A stretch of 7,666 nt of DNA, from positions 1 to 7,666 of the forward strand of contig JBQNAT010000023.1 in the NCBI GenBank assembly GCA_052170315.1, written 5' to 3'. The notes under the pieces were generated by a model. That model had not been told where the DNA came from and did no database searches. It saw only the letters and a list, made by a program, of their open reading frames with translations. Below are positions 1 through 5,931 of this stretch, in pieces (positions within the stretch are counted from its first letter, which is position 1; every line of letters starts with the position of its first letter). The position numbers and the translations under genes were made by a program. Source of the DNA: UBA9732 sp052170315 (GTDB lineage Bacteria; Spirochaetota; Spirochaetia; Sphaerochaetales; Sphaerochaetaceae).

Positions 1-188
1 TTTATATAATTTCTAAGCTCTGAACTTTCTGGTGTTAACCTCTAAAGACGGGTTTCCATGAAAGAGGTGGCTCCTTTTACGACCCATTGATAAATCTGCT
101 TTCCGTTAAAAGTCTTTTCCAAGCCAAAAATTACAGAAATCTGTTCCGGTGTTTTTGCGAAAATAGAGAATATTTCAGGGCCTTCCAT
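1..188 (-). pseudogene. rlmN: 5' end of an RlmN-like 23S rRNA methyltransferase gene, interrupted by an in-frame TAG
   Basis: The minus strand has a strong ribosome binding site (GGAGG four bases before ATG at 188), then 48 codons ending in TAG at 44-42. The peptide carries F-x3-QI-x2-W followed about ten residues later by SF-x-E-T-x-L. This matches the N-terminal accessory domain of RlmN (F-x3-QI-x2-W ... SF-x-EMTNL in known members), which methylates A2503 of 23S rRNA and the matching tRNA base. The radical-SAM domain would lie beyond the left edge. After the TAG the same frame stays open to base 1 and reads like the residues expected next in RlmN, so a nonsense change in a once-intact gene fits best. 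A sequencing error or an unrelated small ORF cannot be excluded. The longer ORF beginning at 245 is not preferred because the binding site points to 188. RlmN identity rests on a short motif only. Confidence 0.45.
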
Positions 189-217
189 TGCTCCTCCGAT
201 AAGGAAATACTGACAAA

Positions 218-226
218 ATCTTACCA
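218..226 (-). promoter_or_regulatory. Candidate extended -10 for the rlmN-like gene
   Basis: On the minus strand TGGTAAGAT reads as an extended -10 element (TGn plus TAAGAT at 223-218), about 30 bases before the ATG at 188. No good -35 hexamer is present at 17 bp, which is tolerated with an extended -10. The assignment comes from sequence match only. Confidence 0.3.
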
Positions 227-248
227 AAAAAACATGCATTTGCATACT

Positions 249-276
249 TTGCAGGAATGAATCTTAATGTTATAGT
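249..276 (+). promoter_or_regulatory. Candidate sigma-70 promoter for the exported protein at 331
   Basis: TTGCAG (249-254) and TATAGT (271-276) are separated by 16 bp. Transcription would begin near 283, giving a leader of about 48 bases that carries the ribosome binding site. The promoter faces away from the rlmN-like gene, so the two genes are divergent from one 142-bp gap. An imperfect palindrome (ATGCATTTGCAT, 234-245) lies between the two candidate promoters and could be an operator, but nothing else supports that. Confidence 0.5.
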
Positions 277-330
277 AAACAAAAGCATTAACGCTTAACC
301 TCAAGTTGTGGGGAAAAGAGGAGATTTCAA

Positions 331-801
331 ATGAAGAAAGTTGTTATTGTTCTTGCACTTGTTGTACTGGTACTTGTTCCTGTTGCAGCAAAGGGTATCG
401 GCGCCATCGGTTTAGAAGCAGGAGATCCGTCAGGAATCACCTGGAAGTTTGACATCAACAAAAAATGGGAAGGCTACGCAATTTTGGGTCTCGGTTTCGG
501 CGGCTATCTTGATGCGGCTCTGGGCAGTCAGTACAAAATCACAGAGTTTCAGGCTGGAAAATTGACTTTTGATGTTAAGGTCGGAGGTCAGGTTGCAGCT
601 TTGATGCATTTCGGTACATACGGCTACACCCAACTTGCGGTCCGCGGCACCGGCGCTATCTGCTATAACTTCTCAATTGAGAATACCGGCGATTTTACAG
701 TCTATCTCAGACTTGCGTTAGGTCCAAGCTTTCGCCTGACAAACAGTTTCGGAGTAGACTTCGGATGGACATCAGCTCTTGGCTGTGTCTACTATCTGTA
801 A
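331..801 (+). CDS. Small exported, probably outer-membrane beta-barrel protein
   Basis: This 156-residue protein starts with a classic signal peptide: MKK, a hydrophobic core over residues 4-18 and a VAA/K cleavage site after about residue 20. The mature 136 residues are rich in Gly and aromatic residues, with alternating hydrophobic and polar residues in many short strands, and end in an aromatic-rich VYYL. This suggests a small outer-membrane beta-barrel of the kind common in treponemes. It has no lipobox and no further membrane helix. The start is fixed by GAGGAG seven bases before ATG 331. The gene is a single transcription unit, with a candidate promoter at 249-276 and a strong hairpin terminator at 819-850. 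I do not recognise a named family with certainty, and no biochemical role can be assigned. A periplasmic beta-rich protein is the main alternative. Confidence 0.75.
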   Translation: MKKVVIVLALVVLVLVPVAAKGIGAIGLEAGDPSGITWKFDINKKWEGYAILGLGFGGYLDAALGSQYKITEFQAGKLTFDVKVGGQVAALMHFGTYGYTQLAVRGTGAICYNFSIENTGDFTVYLRLALGPSFRLTNSFGVDFGWTSALGCVYYL

Positions 802-818
802 TTGACAGTCGCTTAAGT

Positions 819-850
819 AAATGGCATCTCGTTTGAGATGCCATTTTTTA
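819..850 (+). terminator. Rho-independent terminator after the exported-protein gene
   Basis: Twelve base pairs (819-830 with 835-846, core GGCATCTC/GAGATGCC) close a GTTT loop, and the 3' arm runs into a T tract (844-849). It begins 17 bases after the TAA at 799-801. The A's on the 5' side make it partly symmetric, but no converging gene needs it. Confidence 0.9.
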
Positions 851-870
851 TGCAATCACAAATTTCAGGC

Positions 871-898
871 TTTCCCGGAGGCTTCGTTGTGCTATAAT
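871..898 (+). promoter_or_regulatory. Extended -10 promoter for the M18 aminopeptidase
   Basis: TGCTATAAT (890-898) is a perfect extended -10. The -35 region is poor (TTTCCC at 871-876, 16 bp away). The predicted start near 905 leaves only about ten bases before the ATG, almost entirely the GGAGG at 906-910, so the leader would be just a ribosome binding site. Confidence 0.6.
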
Positions 899-915
899 GT
901 GCTCCGGAGGTTTTT

Positions 916-2205
916 ATGGACCAGAAATACATAGAATCCACGCTTGAACTTATTGATTTTATTCAGGACAGCCCATCCTGTTACCATGCCGTAGCCAATG
1001 CCGCATCTGTTCTTGAAGACGCGGGAGCCAAAAGGCTTGATGAGAAGCAGTGCTTTGAAGCAAAAGCGGGAGCCAGCTATTTTGTTACAAGGAACAGCTC
1101 ATCTATAATCGCGTTCAGAATGCCGCTTACGGAACCCACAGGCTTTTCAATCATTGCGGCGCATACGGACTCCCCATCCTTCAAGGTAAAGGAAAACCCT
1201 GAGATTACAAACGACAACACCTACACCACGCTTAACGTTGAAGGCTACGGAGGCATGCTGATGGCTCCGTGGTTTGACAGACCCCTTTCTCTTGCGGGAA
1301 GAGCCTTTATCAAAACACTTACGGGTAAAATAGAAGAACGGCTTGTGAACTTTGACAAGGATATCTGCCAGATAGTGAATCTTTGCATCCATCAGAACAG
1401 GGAGGCGAACAAGGGCTATGAGTACAAGATACAGAAGGACATGCTCCCGATAATCGGAATGGGAGAGGAAACAGGTTCCATAAGAACTCTTGTTGCGGAG
1501 CTGCTGGACATAAAAGAAGAGAATCTGCTTGATACCGAGCTTTTCCTTTACAACAGGATGCCGGGCTATATCTGGGGCGTACAGAACGAGTTCTTCTCGT
1601 CCTCAAGAATAGACGACCTTCAGTGCGCTTTCAGCGCCCTTAAAGCATTTGTGAACGCGGAAGACTCCGCGTCTTCAAAAATCCAGGTTGTTGCTCTTTT
1701 TGATAACGAGGAAGTAGGAAGCACAACAAAGCAGGGCGCGGACAGCGATTTCCTGAGGGAAGTCATGGAGCGCATAGGCTGCGCGCTTGGTTTCGGTTAT
1801 GACAAAAGATGTGCCCTGCAGGCGGGAAGCTTCATGCTAAGCGCGGATAACGGGCATTCGTTCCATCCCAATTATCCGGAAAAGTGCGATACTACAAACA
1901 GGCCGCTTATCAATAAGGGAATAATGATAAAGTACGCAGGCAACCAGAAATATACAACGGATGCCTTCTCCGCATCATATCTTAAGAATATCCTTCAGCA
2001 GGCAGGGATTCCATATCAGGTGTTCTTCAACAATTCAAACGTTCCCGGGGGAAGCACACTTGGAAACATTTCCGCATCTCATGTCTCGGTTCCAACAGCT
2101 GACATAGGAGCCGCGCAGCTTGCGATGCATTCGCCCTGTGAAACGGCAGGTACGCAGGACACCTTCAATCTTACAGAGGGTATGAAGGCTTTCTACAAAG
2201 CATAA
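916..2205 (+). CDS. apeB: M18 family metalloaminopeptidase (aspartyl aminopeptidase type)
   Basis: This 429-residue cytosolic dizinc exopeptidase should remove N-terminal acidic or other residues from peptides. Its length is normal for family M18. The metal and catalytic landmarks are present in order: AAHTD with His83, FSSSRIDD near 227-233 with the bridging Asp, DNEEVGS at 263-269 with the catalytic and metal Glu pair, SADNGHSFHPNYP at 309-321, and NVPGGSTLG followed by MHSPCE with the last His ligand (His404). The PWFDRPL stretch at 118-124 is also typical of the family. The ATG at 916 has GGAGG five bases upstream. The gene is transcribed alone from its own extended -10 promoter and ends 29 bp from the convergent alaS. 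Family membership is secure. The gene symbol and substrate preference are inferred, because M18 enzymes differ in acidic-residue specificity. Confidence 0.93.
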   Translation: MDQKYIESTLELIDFIQDSPSCYHAVANAASVLEDAGAKRLDEKQCFEAKAGASYFVTRNSSSIIAFRMPLTEPTGFSIIAAHTDSPSFKVKENPEITNDNTYTTLNVEGYGGMLMAPWFDRPLSLAGRAFIKTLTGKIEERLVNFDKDICQIVNLCIHQNREANKGYEYKIQKDMLPIIGMGEETGSIRTLVAELLDIKEENLLDTELFLYNRMPGYIWGVQNEFFSSSRIDDLQCAFSALKAFVNAEDSASSKIQVVALFDNEEVGSTTKQGADSDFLREVMERIGCALGFGYDKRCALQAGSFMLSADNGHSFHPNYPEKCDTTNRPLINKGIMIKYAGNQKYTTDAFSASYLKNILQQAGIPYQVFFNNSNVPGGSTLGNISASHVSVPTADIGAAQLAMHSPCETAGTQDTFNLTEGMKAFYKA

Positions 2206-2234
2206 GTAAATAAGACAGGTACGTCGCAAGAGCC

Positions 2235-4028
2235 TTATTTCTCAAGCACGGCCTTGATTCTCCTGATTCCCGCGGAGGAGCTTTCTTCCTTGACTATATG
2301 GAAATGTCCCATATCGCCCGTATGGGTAACGTGAGGACCGGTACAGATTTCCTTTGAGAAATCTCCGATGGAATATACAGTTACCTGCTCGCCGTACTTA
2401 TTTGTGAAAAATGCCATCGCGCCGCTCTGAACAGCCTCTTCCGGAGACATTGTCTTAACCGAAACCTTGTGGTCCTTTTTAATCTCGTCATTGACAAGGT
2501 CCTCGACCTCCTTAATCTGCTCGGGAGTCATTTTGGTATGGTAGGTAAAGTCAAATCGGAGACGTTCGGGGGTAATGTTGGACCCCTTCTGCCCTACCTC
2601 ATCGCCAAGAACACGCCTCAGGGCCGCCTGAAGCATGTGGGTTGCGGTGTGAAGAGCGGTTGTCTGCTCGCTGTGGTCGCCAAGGCCGCTCTTAAACTGC
2701 CCGGCCTCTGCCGTCCTTGATAATTCCTGATGCTTTGCGAAAGCTTCCAGGAAACCTTTTTCGTCAACTGTGAAGCCCTTTTCGGAAGCAAGCTCCCTTG
2801 TAAGCTCAATAGGGAAACCGTATGTATCGTAAAGCTTAAATGCCGACCCGCCTGATATTTCCCTGACACCCTGCTTTTCAAGGAAGAATGTCATCTTTTC
2901 AAACTGCTTCTCGCCTTTTTCCAGAGTCTCGCTGAATTTGTTTTCTTCAGCCGAAAGCTCTTCATAAACACGTTTGCTGTTCTGAACAAGCTCCGGATAG
3001 GGCTCGCCGTAAAGCCGGACAACAACTTCGGCAACCTTCGCAAGAAAAGCGCCGTTAATCCCAAGGTGACGTCCGTTTCTGACGGCGCGCCTTATCAGCC
3101 TTCTGAGAATATAGCCCTGCCCAACGTTTGAAGGGGAAACACCCCTTTCATCTCCCAAGATAAATGTGCTTGTCCTGATATGGTCAGCAATAATTCTCAT
3201 TGAAGTATCGGTCTTATCGTCCTGACCGTAAGCAACGCCGGCAAGTTCGCCTATCTTCTTAAGGATGGGCTGCATGACCTCCGTCTCGTAGACGCTATTT
3301 TTGCCCTGAAGTATGGCAATTGTCCTTTCAATGCCCATTCCGGTGTCTATGCACTTTCTCTTCATCTCGACAAACTTGCCTTCTTTGGTCTTCTGATAGC
3401 CCATAAGGACATCATTCCAGACTTCGAAGTATTTGCCGCATGCGCAGCCGGGCTTGCAGTTCGGACCGCATTTCGGTCTTCCCGTGTCTATAAACATTTC
3501 AGTGTCAGGTCCGCACGGTCCCGTTTCTCCGGCCGGCCCCCACCAGTTGTCTTCCCTTGGCATGAAATAGATACGGTCATACAGAAGTCCGCAGCCGTGC
3601 CAAAGCTCCGCGCTCTCTTCGTCACGCGGGATGCCCTCTTCCCCCTCGAAAACCGTTACTGAGAGCGTATCGGGGTCTATTCCCAGTTCCTTTGTAAGGA
3701 ATTCATAGCTCCAGGGTATCATTTCCTTTTTGAAATAGTCACCAAGAGACCAGTTACCCAGCATTTCAAAGCATGTGAGGTGATGAGGATCCCCCACACT
3801 GTCTATATCGCCTGTACGTATGCACTTCTGATAGTCTGTAAGCCGCGTTCCCGCGGGATGAGGTTGCCCAAGGATATAGGGTACAAGAGGATGCATTCCG
3901 GCTGTTGTGAACAGTACGGTAGGGTCGTTTTCCGGTATGACAGAAGCCCCGCTTATCTGGACGTGGCCTTTTGAGACAAAAAAGTCAATAAAATTCTTTC
4001 TCAGTTCGTTTGCTGTAAGTGCTTTCAT
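2235..4028 (-). CDS. alaS: Alanyl-tRNA synthetase, short spirochaete-type form lacking the C-Ala domain
   Basis: This class II synthetase charges tRNA-Ala in the cytoplasm. Motif 2 lies around residues 69-102 (CIRTGDIDSVGDPHH, then FEMLGNWSLGDYFK), motif 3 at 228-236 (DTGMGIERT), and the tRNA-recognition helices follow SNVGQGYILRRLIRR at 300-314. The editing domain shows HTATH at 460-464 and CTGPH at 562-566, the Zn-binding set that clears Ser- and Gly-tRNA-Ala. The protein stops at residue 597, where most bacterial AlaRS run to about 870, so the oligomerising C-Ala/DHHA1 domain is absent. Short AlaRS of this kind is known in spirochaetes, so this is not a truncation. A Cys-rich insertion (Cys187, 191, 195, 197) could hold an extra zinc. 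No Shine-Dalgarno precedes ATG 4028; the -10 of a strong promoter lies ten bases upstream. It lies behind dprA on the same strand and converges with the aminopeptidase gene. Confidence 0.97.
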   Translation of the reverse strand: MKALTANELRKNFIDFFVSKGHVQISGASVIPENDPTVLFTTAGMHPLVPYILGQPHPAGTRLTDYQKCIRTGDIDSVGDPHHLTCFEMLGNWSLGDYFKKEMIPWSYEFLTKELGIDPDTLSVTVFEGEEGIPRDEESAELWHGCGLLYDRIYFMPREDNWWGPAGETGPCGPDTEMFIDTGRPKCGPNCKPGCACGKYFEVWNDVLMGYQKTKEGKFVEMKRKCIDTGMGIERTIAILQGKNSVYETEVMQPILKKIGELAGVAYGQDDKTDTSMRIIADHIRTSTFILGDERGVSPSNVGQGYILRRLIRRAVRNGRHLGINGAFLAKVAEVVVRLYGEPYPELVQNSKRVYEELSAEENKFSETLEKGEKQFEKMTFFLEKQGVREISGGSAFKLYDTYGFPIELTRELASEKGFTVDEKGFLEAFAKHQELSRTAEAGQFKSGLGDHSEQTTALHTATHMLQAALRRVLGDEVGQKGSNITPERLRFDFTYHTKMTPEQIKEVEDLVNDEIKKDHKVSVKTMSPEEAVQSGAMAFFTNKYGEQVTVYSIGDFSKEICTGPHVTHTGDMGHFHIVKEESSSAGIRRIKAVLEK

Positions 4029-4038
4029 AACGTGTTAG

Positions 4039-4067
4039 ATATTAACTGCCTGTATAAAACTAGTCAA
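4039..4067 (-). promoter_or_regulatory. Strong promoter for alaS with an almost absent leader
   Basis: On the minus strand TTGACT (4067-4062), a 17-bp spacer and TAATAT (4044-4039) make a near-consensus promoter. The predicted start, near 4032, is about four bases before the ATG at 4028. It sits in the 53-bp gap after dprA, so alaS need not depend on dprA transcription. Confidence 0.7.
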
Positions 4068-4081
4068 TATTGCATTATGAT

Positions 4082-4999
4082 TCAGAACAGATTCGGCTGC
4101 TTGTCGGAGCTTTGTTTTCCAAGGGCTCCGGATATCCTTATAGAGCGTTTTACAAGAGCTCCCGCGTTGCGGCTCAGGTTTATGACCACAGGGTCTTTAA
4201 ACCGTCTTGGCCACAGATACGTACGGTTGTCATAGGTCTCTCTAAGAATGAAAACTTTTTTACCCTGTCGTTCGCTGTACTGGGCCTGCTTAACGCCGCC
4301 TCCGCCGTCAAGGTCCTCTATAACAAAACTGCCAAGCCCTATTCGACTCATAAGCAGGTTGCGCTGCATGAAGAAATACTGCTGAACCTTCCGGCTTGGG
4401 GCAAACTGAGAAACCAGAAGGCCGTGACCGGCCACAAGCTCCTGAAGCTTTGCATGCTTTGAAGGGTAGACATCACAAATAGATGTCCCAATAACAGCTA
4501 TTGTGTTAAATTCTTTTGACAGAGCTTCAATATGTACCACACCGTCTATACCCTGAGCCAGACCGCTTATAAGGGTAAAGCCGCTTTCACCAAGCGAATC
4601 CACAACTTCACGGGCAAGTTTTATTCCTCTGTTTGAAGGGCTTCTTGTTCCCACTACGCTTATGCCTCCTGTCTGAAGAAGATTAATATTCCCCAGAAGA
4701 TATAAAAAAGGAACATCCTTAACTTCATCAGGCCAGAATGGTGAAGACGGGTCTATGATATGGGCTTTTTCATCCATACGCTCAAAGGCAAGGCGGCATT
4801 TTGAATAAGCCTCGTTAAGTTCGGCAGCAGGTATATCAAGTATTTTCGAATAGGTCTTAACGTTGTAGGGAAGCTCTTCCCTTTCATCGCATTCGTTTGA
4901 GATATTAAGAAATCTGTCAAGGCAATAGCCGTCCGCTTTGTTAAGCACCCGCACCACAGTCTCGTAGTTCAAAGCTTTCTGATAATTTTCCATTGGCAT
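4082..4999 (-). CDS. dprA: DprA/Smf-like Rossmann-fold DNA-processing protein
   Basis: About 305 residues. A short N-terminal helical region (1-85) precedes a Rossmann domain with the DprA landmarks GTRSPSNRG (117-125), SGLAQGIDG with a following His (145-156), IGTS...YP (170-179) and MQRN (211-214). DprA binds single-stranded DNA from transformation and loads RecA. The protein is divergent: the usual GSLITA-type loop is replaced by a Gly run (DGGGG, 231-235), and the roughly 30 residues after the fold leave no room for a full winged-helix domain. The frame is open back to 5149, but that would run through the tRNA gene, so ATG 4999 or ATG 4993 is chosen. Neither has a Shine-Dalgarno; TACAAT at 5005-5000 would place transcription start at about 4993. 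The gene is divergent from tRNA-Phe. The family call is fairly sure, and the role in competence is inferred. Confidence 0.8.
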   Translation of the reverse strand: MPMENYQKALNYETVVRVLNKADGYCLDRFLNISNECDEREELPYNVKTYSKILDIPAAELNEAYSKCRLAFERMDEKAHIIDPSSPFWPDEVKDVPFLYLLGNINLLQTGGISVVGTRSPSNRGIKLAREVVDSLGESGFTLISGLAQGIDGVVHIEALSKEFNTIAVIGTSICDVYPSKHAKLQELVAGHGLLVSQFAPSRKVQQYFFMQRNLLMSRIGLGSFVIEDLDGGGGVKQAQYSERQGKKVFILRETYDNRTYLWPRRFKDPVVINLSRNAGALVKRSIRISGALGKQSSDKQPNLF

Positions 5000-5005
5000 A
5001 TTGTA
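5000..5005 (-). promoter_or_regulatory. Candidate -10 for dprA, implying a leaderless transcript
   Basis: TACAAT on the minus strand abuts the ATG at 4999 and places +1 at about 4993, which is itself an ATG. The -35 is poor (GTGAAG, 5028-5023), so this is only a candidate. Confidence 0.3.
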
Positions 5006-5051
5006 CAATAAAAACCTGACAGCTTCACTCCCATTTTTTGGTTTTGACGGC

Positions 5052-5080
5052 TTGACAGTAGTCTTTCTTTCGGTTATACA
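5052..5080 (+). promoter_or_regulatory. Consensus promoter of the tRNA-Phe gene
   Basis: TTGACA (5052-5057), a 17-bp spacer and TATACA (5075-5080) lie just before the tRNA, whose first base is 12 bases after the -10. Transcription should start near 5087, leaving a very short 5' trailer for RNase P. Confidence 0.85.
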
Positions 5081-5091
5081 TATTTTTGCAC

Positions 5092-5164
5092 GCCGTTTTA
5101 GCTCAGTTGGTAGAGCAATGGACTGAAAATCCATGTGTCCCTGGTTCAATTCCTGGAGACGGCA
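5092..5164 (+). tRNA. tRNA-Phe(GAA)
   Basis: A full cloverleaf folds from 5092 to 5164. The acceptor stem pairs 5092-5098 with 5157-5163, the D stem is GCTC/GAGC, and the anticodon stem ATGGA/TCCAT has loop CTGAAAA with anticodon GAA at 5125-5127. The variable loop has five bases and the T loop is TTCAATT. The discriminator is A5164 and the CCA end is not encoded. The T stem has one U-U mismatch (5142 with 5154). The gene stands alone, divergent from dprA, and is the likely insertion target of the element to its right. Confidence 0.96.
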
Positions 5165-5174
5165 AGCTAAAAAT

Positions 5175-5224
5175 AAGGGGTAAGTGTTTATCAGTTAAGC
5201 ACTTACCCTTTTTCTTTTTCTTTG
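5175..5224. terminator. Bidirectional terminator between tRNA-Phe and the phage-type genes
   Basis: GGGTAAGTGTTTA (5178-5190) pairs with TAAGCACTTACCC (5196-5208) around a five-base loop, with one G-U pair. The plus strand then has a long T-rich run (5209-5223) and the minus strand has TTATTTTT, so it can end both the tRNA transcript and the lysis-gene transcript. Confidence 0.88.
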
Positions 5225-5226
5225 AT

Positions 5227-5250
5227 TGTTACCAAAACTGTTACCAAAAC
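5227..5250. repeat. Perfect 12-bp tandem repeat (TGTTACCAAAAC twice), possible integrase arm sites
   Basis: TGTTACCAAAAC occurs at 5227-5238 and again, identical and adjacent, at 5239-5250. It lies 62 bases after the tRNA 3' end, in the non-coding strip before the lipoprotein gene. Paired short direct repeats near the core are typical of arm-type binding sites of tyrosine integrases, which is the inferred role. Confidence 0.6.
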
Positions 5251-5312
5251 CCATGAAAAAGACCTGCAGAAGCTTTCGCATCCACAGGCCTGGGAGGTAT
5301 TCAGACTATCCT

Positions 5313-5612
5313 TCAGGACCCGTCCGGATTCGCTATGGCAAGCAGAACGTCCTCCAAGGTGACGGCATAATCCCTCCAGTTCTCCATGGCATACTGATAG
5401 CACACCGAATTGTGTATCACATCCTCCAGCGTCAGAATCTCCTCTGGCCTCAAGAGGTCTTGAGGAATAAATTCCGGACGCAGCTTGAAAACCGGATTGA
5501 TGATGTCCGTGTAGTCCGTAGTGACAGGCACATACTCGATCCTTGTCTCCGTGCTCTTACATGACACAAGAACAAGGAGCAGCGCAAGCACCATGATTAA
5601 AACCCGCTTCAT
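5313..5612 (-). CDS. Small lipoprotein, candidate outer-membrane spanin (Rz1-like)
   Basis: This 99-residue protein begins MKR, has a hydrophobic stretch over residues 4-16 and a lipobox LVSC with Cys18, so the mature lipoprotein has about 82 residues. The mature part is acidic, with a LEDV motif occurring twice (near residues 62 and 87). It is not as proline-rich as lambda Rz1. The ATG at 5612 overlaps the TGA of the upstream gene (ATGA) and has AGGAGG four bases ahead, so the two are translationally coupled. Position as last gene of a lysis-type block, right after an anchored coiled-coil protein, is the main reason for the o-spanin call. O-spanins sit in the outer membrane and join the inner-membrane partner to fuse the membranes at lysis. 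A phage lipoprotein with a different role, such as superinfection exclusion, is the main alternative. It ends about 100 bp before the bidirectional terminator. Confidence 0.65.
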   Translation of the reverse strand: MKRVLIMVLALLLVLVSCKSTETRIEYVPVTTDYTDIINPVFKLRPEFIPQDLLRPEEILTLEDVIHNSVCYQYAMENWRDYAVTLEDVLLAIANPDGS

Positions 5613-5929
5613 CTTACCTCCTGTTGTGAGTAGGCCCTTTCTGCCTGCTCCTTTGCAATTTTTATGGCATCGACTTCAGGCGAGACCATTCCAACAATGT
5701 TAATCTTGGGTGTGGCCTCTTTGGCTGCATCCGCAATGACCTCTGAAACTTTCTCGGAGACCAAGACCTTGTGCTTCTGAACCTCTCTTTCCGTGGCATA
5801 CTTCTCAATAGTCTTCTGCAAGGTTGATTTCTCCTTCTCAGACTTCTTGAGCCCTGCCTTATTGATTACGACCAAGGCCACTACTGCGGCCCACGGAAGA
5901 AGCATTGCCAATATGTTGCTTAGTGACAT
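5609..5929 (-). CDS. Membrane-anchored coiled-coil protein, candidate inner-membrane spanin (Rz-like)
   Basis: This 106-residue protein has one N-terminal membrane helix (about residues 4-23), then a long charged helix (28-72, rich in Lys, Glu and Gln) predicted as coiled coil, a short break at TPKINIVGMVSPE, and a second charged helix to the end. An N-in anchor with a periplasmic coiled coil is the i-spanin plan. ATG 5929 is preferred because AGAGG lies seven bases upstream. A GTG at 5935 overlaps the previous stop (GTGA) but would be too close to that binding site. Its TGA overlaps the lipoprotein ATG. The pair would disrupt the outer membrane in the final step of phage lysis. There is no residue-level match to lambda Rz that I can point to; the call rests on topology and gene order. 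Confidence 0.65.
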   Translation of the reverse strand: MSLSNILAMLLPWAAVVALVVINKAGLKKSEKEKSTLQKTIEKYATEREVQKHKVLVSEKVSEVIADAAKEATPKINIVGMVSPEVDAIKIAKEQAERAYSQQEVR

Positions 5930-5931
5930 TC

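Noticed and set aside
2208..2240. Hairpin AAATAAG/CTTATTT between the convergent aminopeptidase and alaS genes
   Set aside because: Seven AT-rich pairs with a long loop and no T tract beyond the stem are too weak to call a terminator, and one arm overlaps the alaS stop codon.
5000..5149. Longer dprA start at 5149
   Set aside because: The extension is encoded by the tRNA-Phe gene in reverse and by its promoter, so the extra 50 residues are not protein.
5203..5403. Minus-strand ORF overlapping the terminator and the end of the lipoprotein gene
   Set aside because: It is Cys- and Ser-rich with no coherent fold, reads through the 12-bp repeats and the terminator, and overlaps the better-supported lipoprotein gene.
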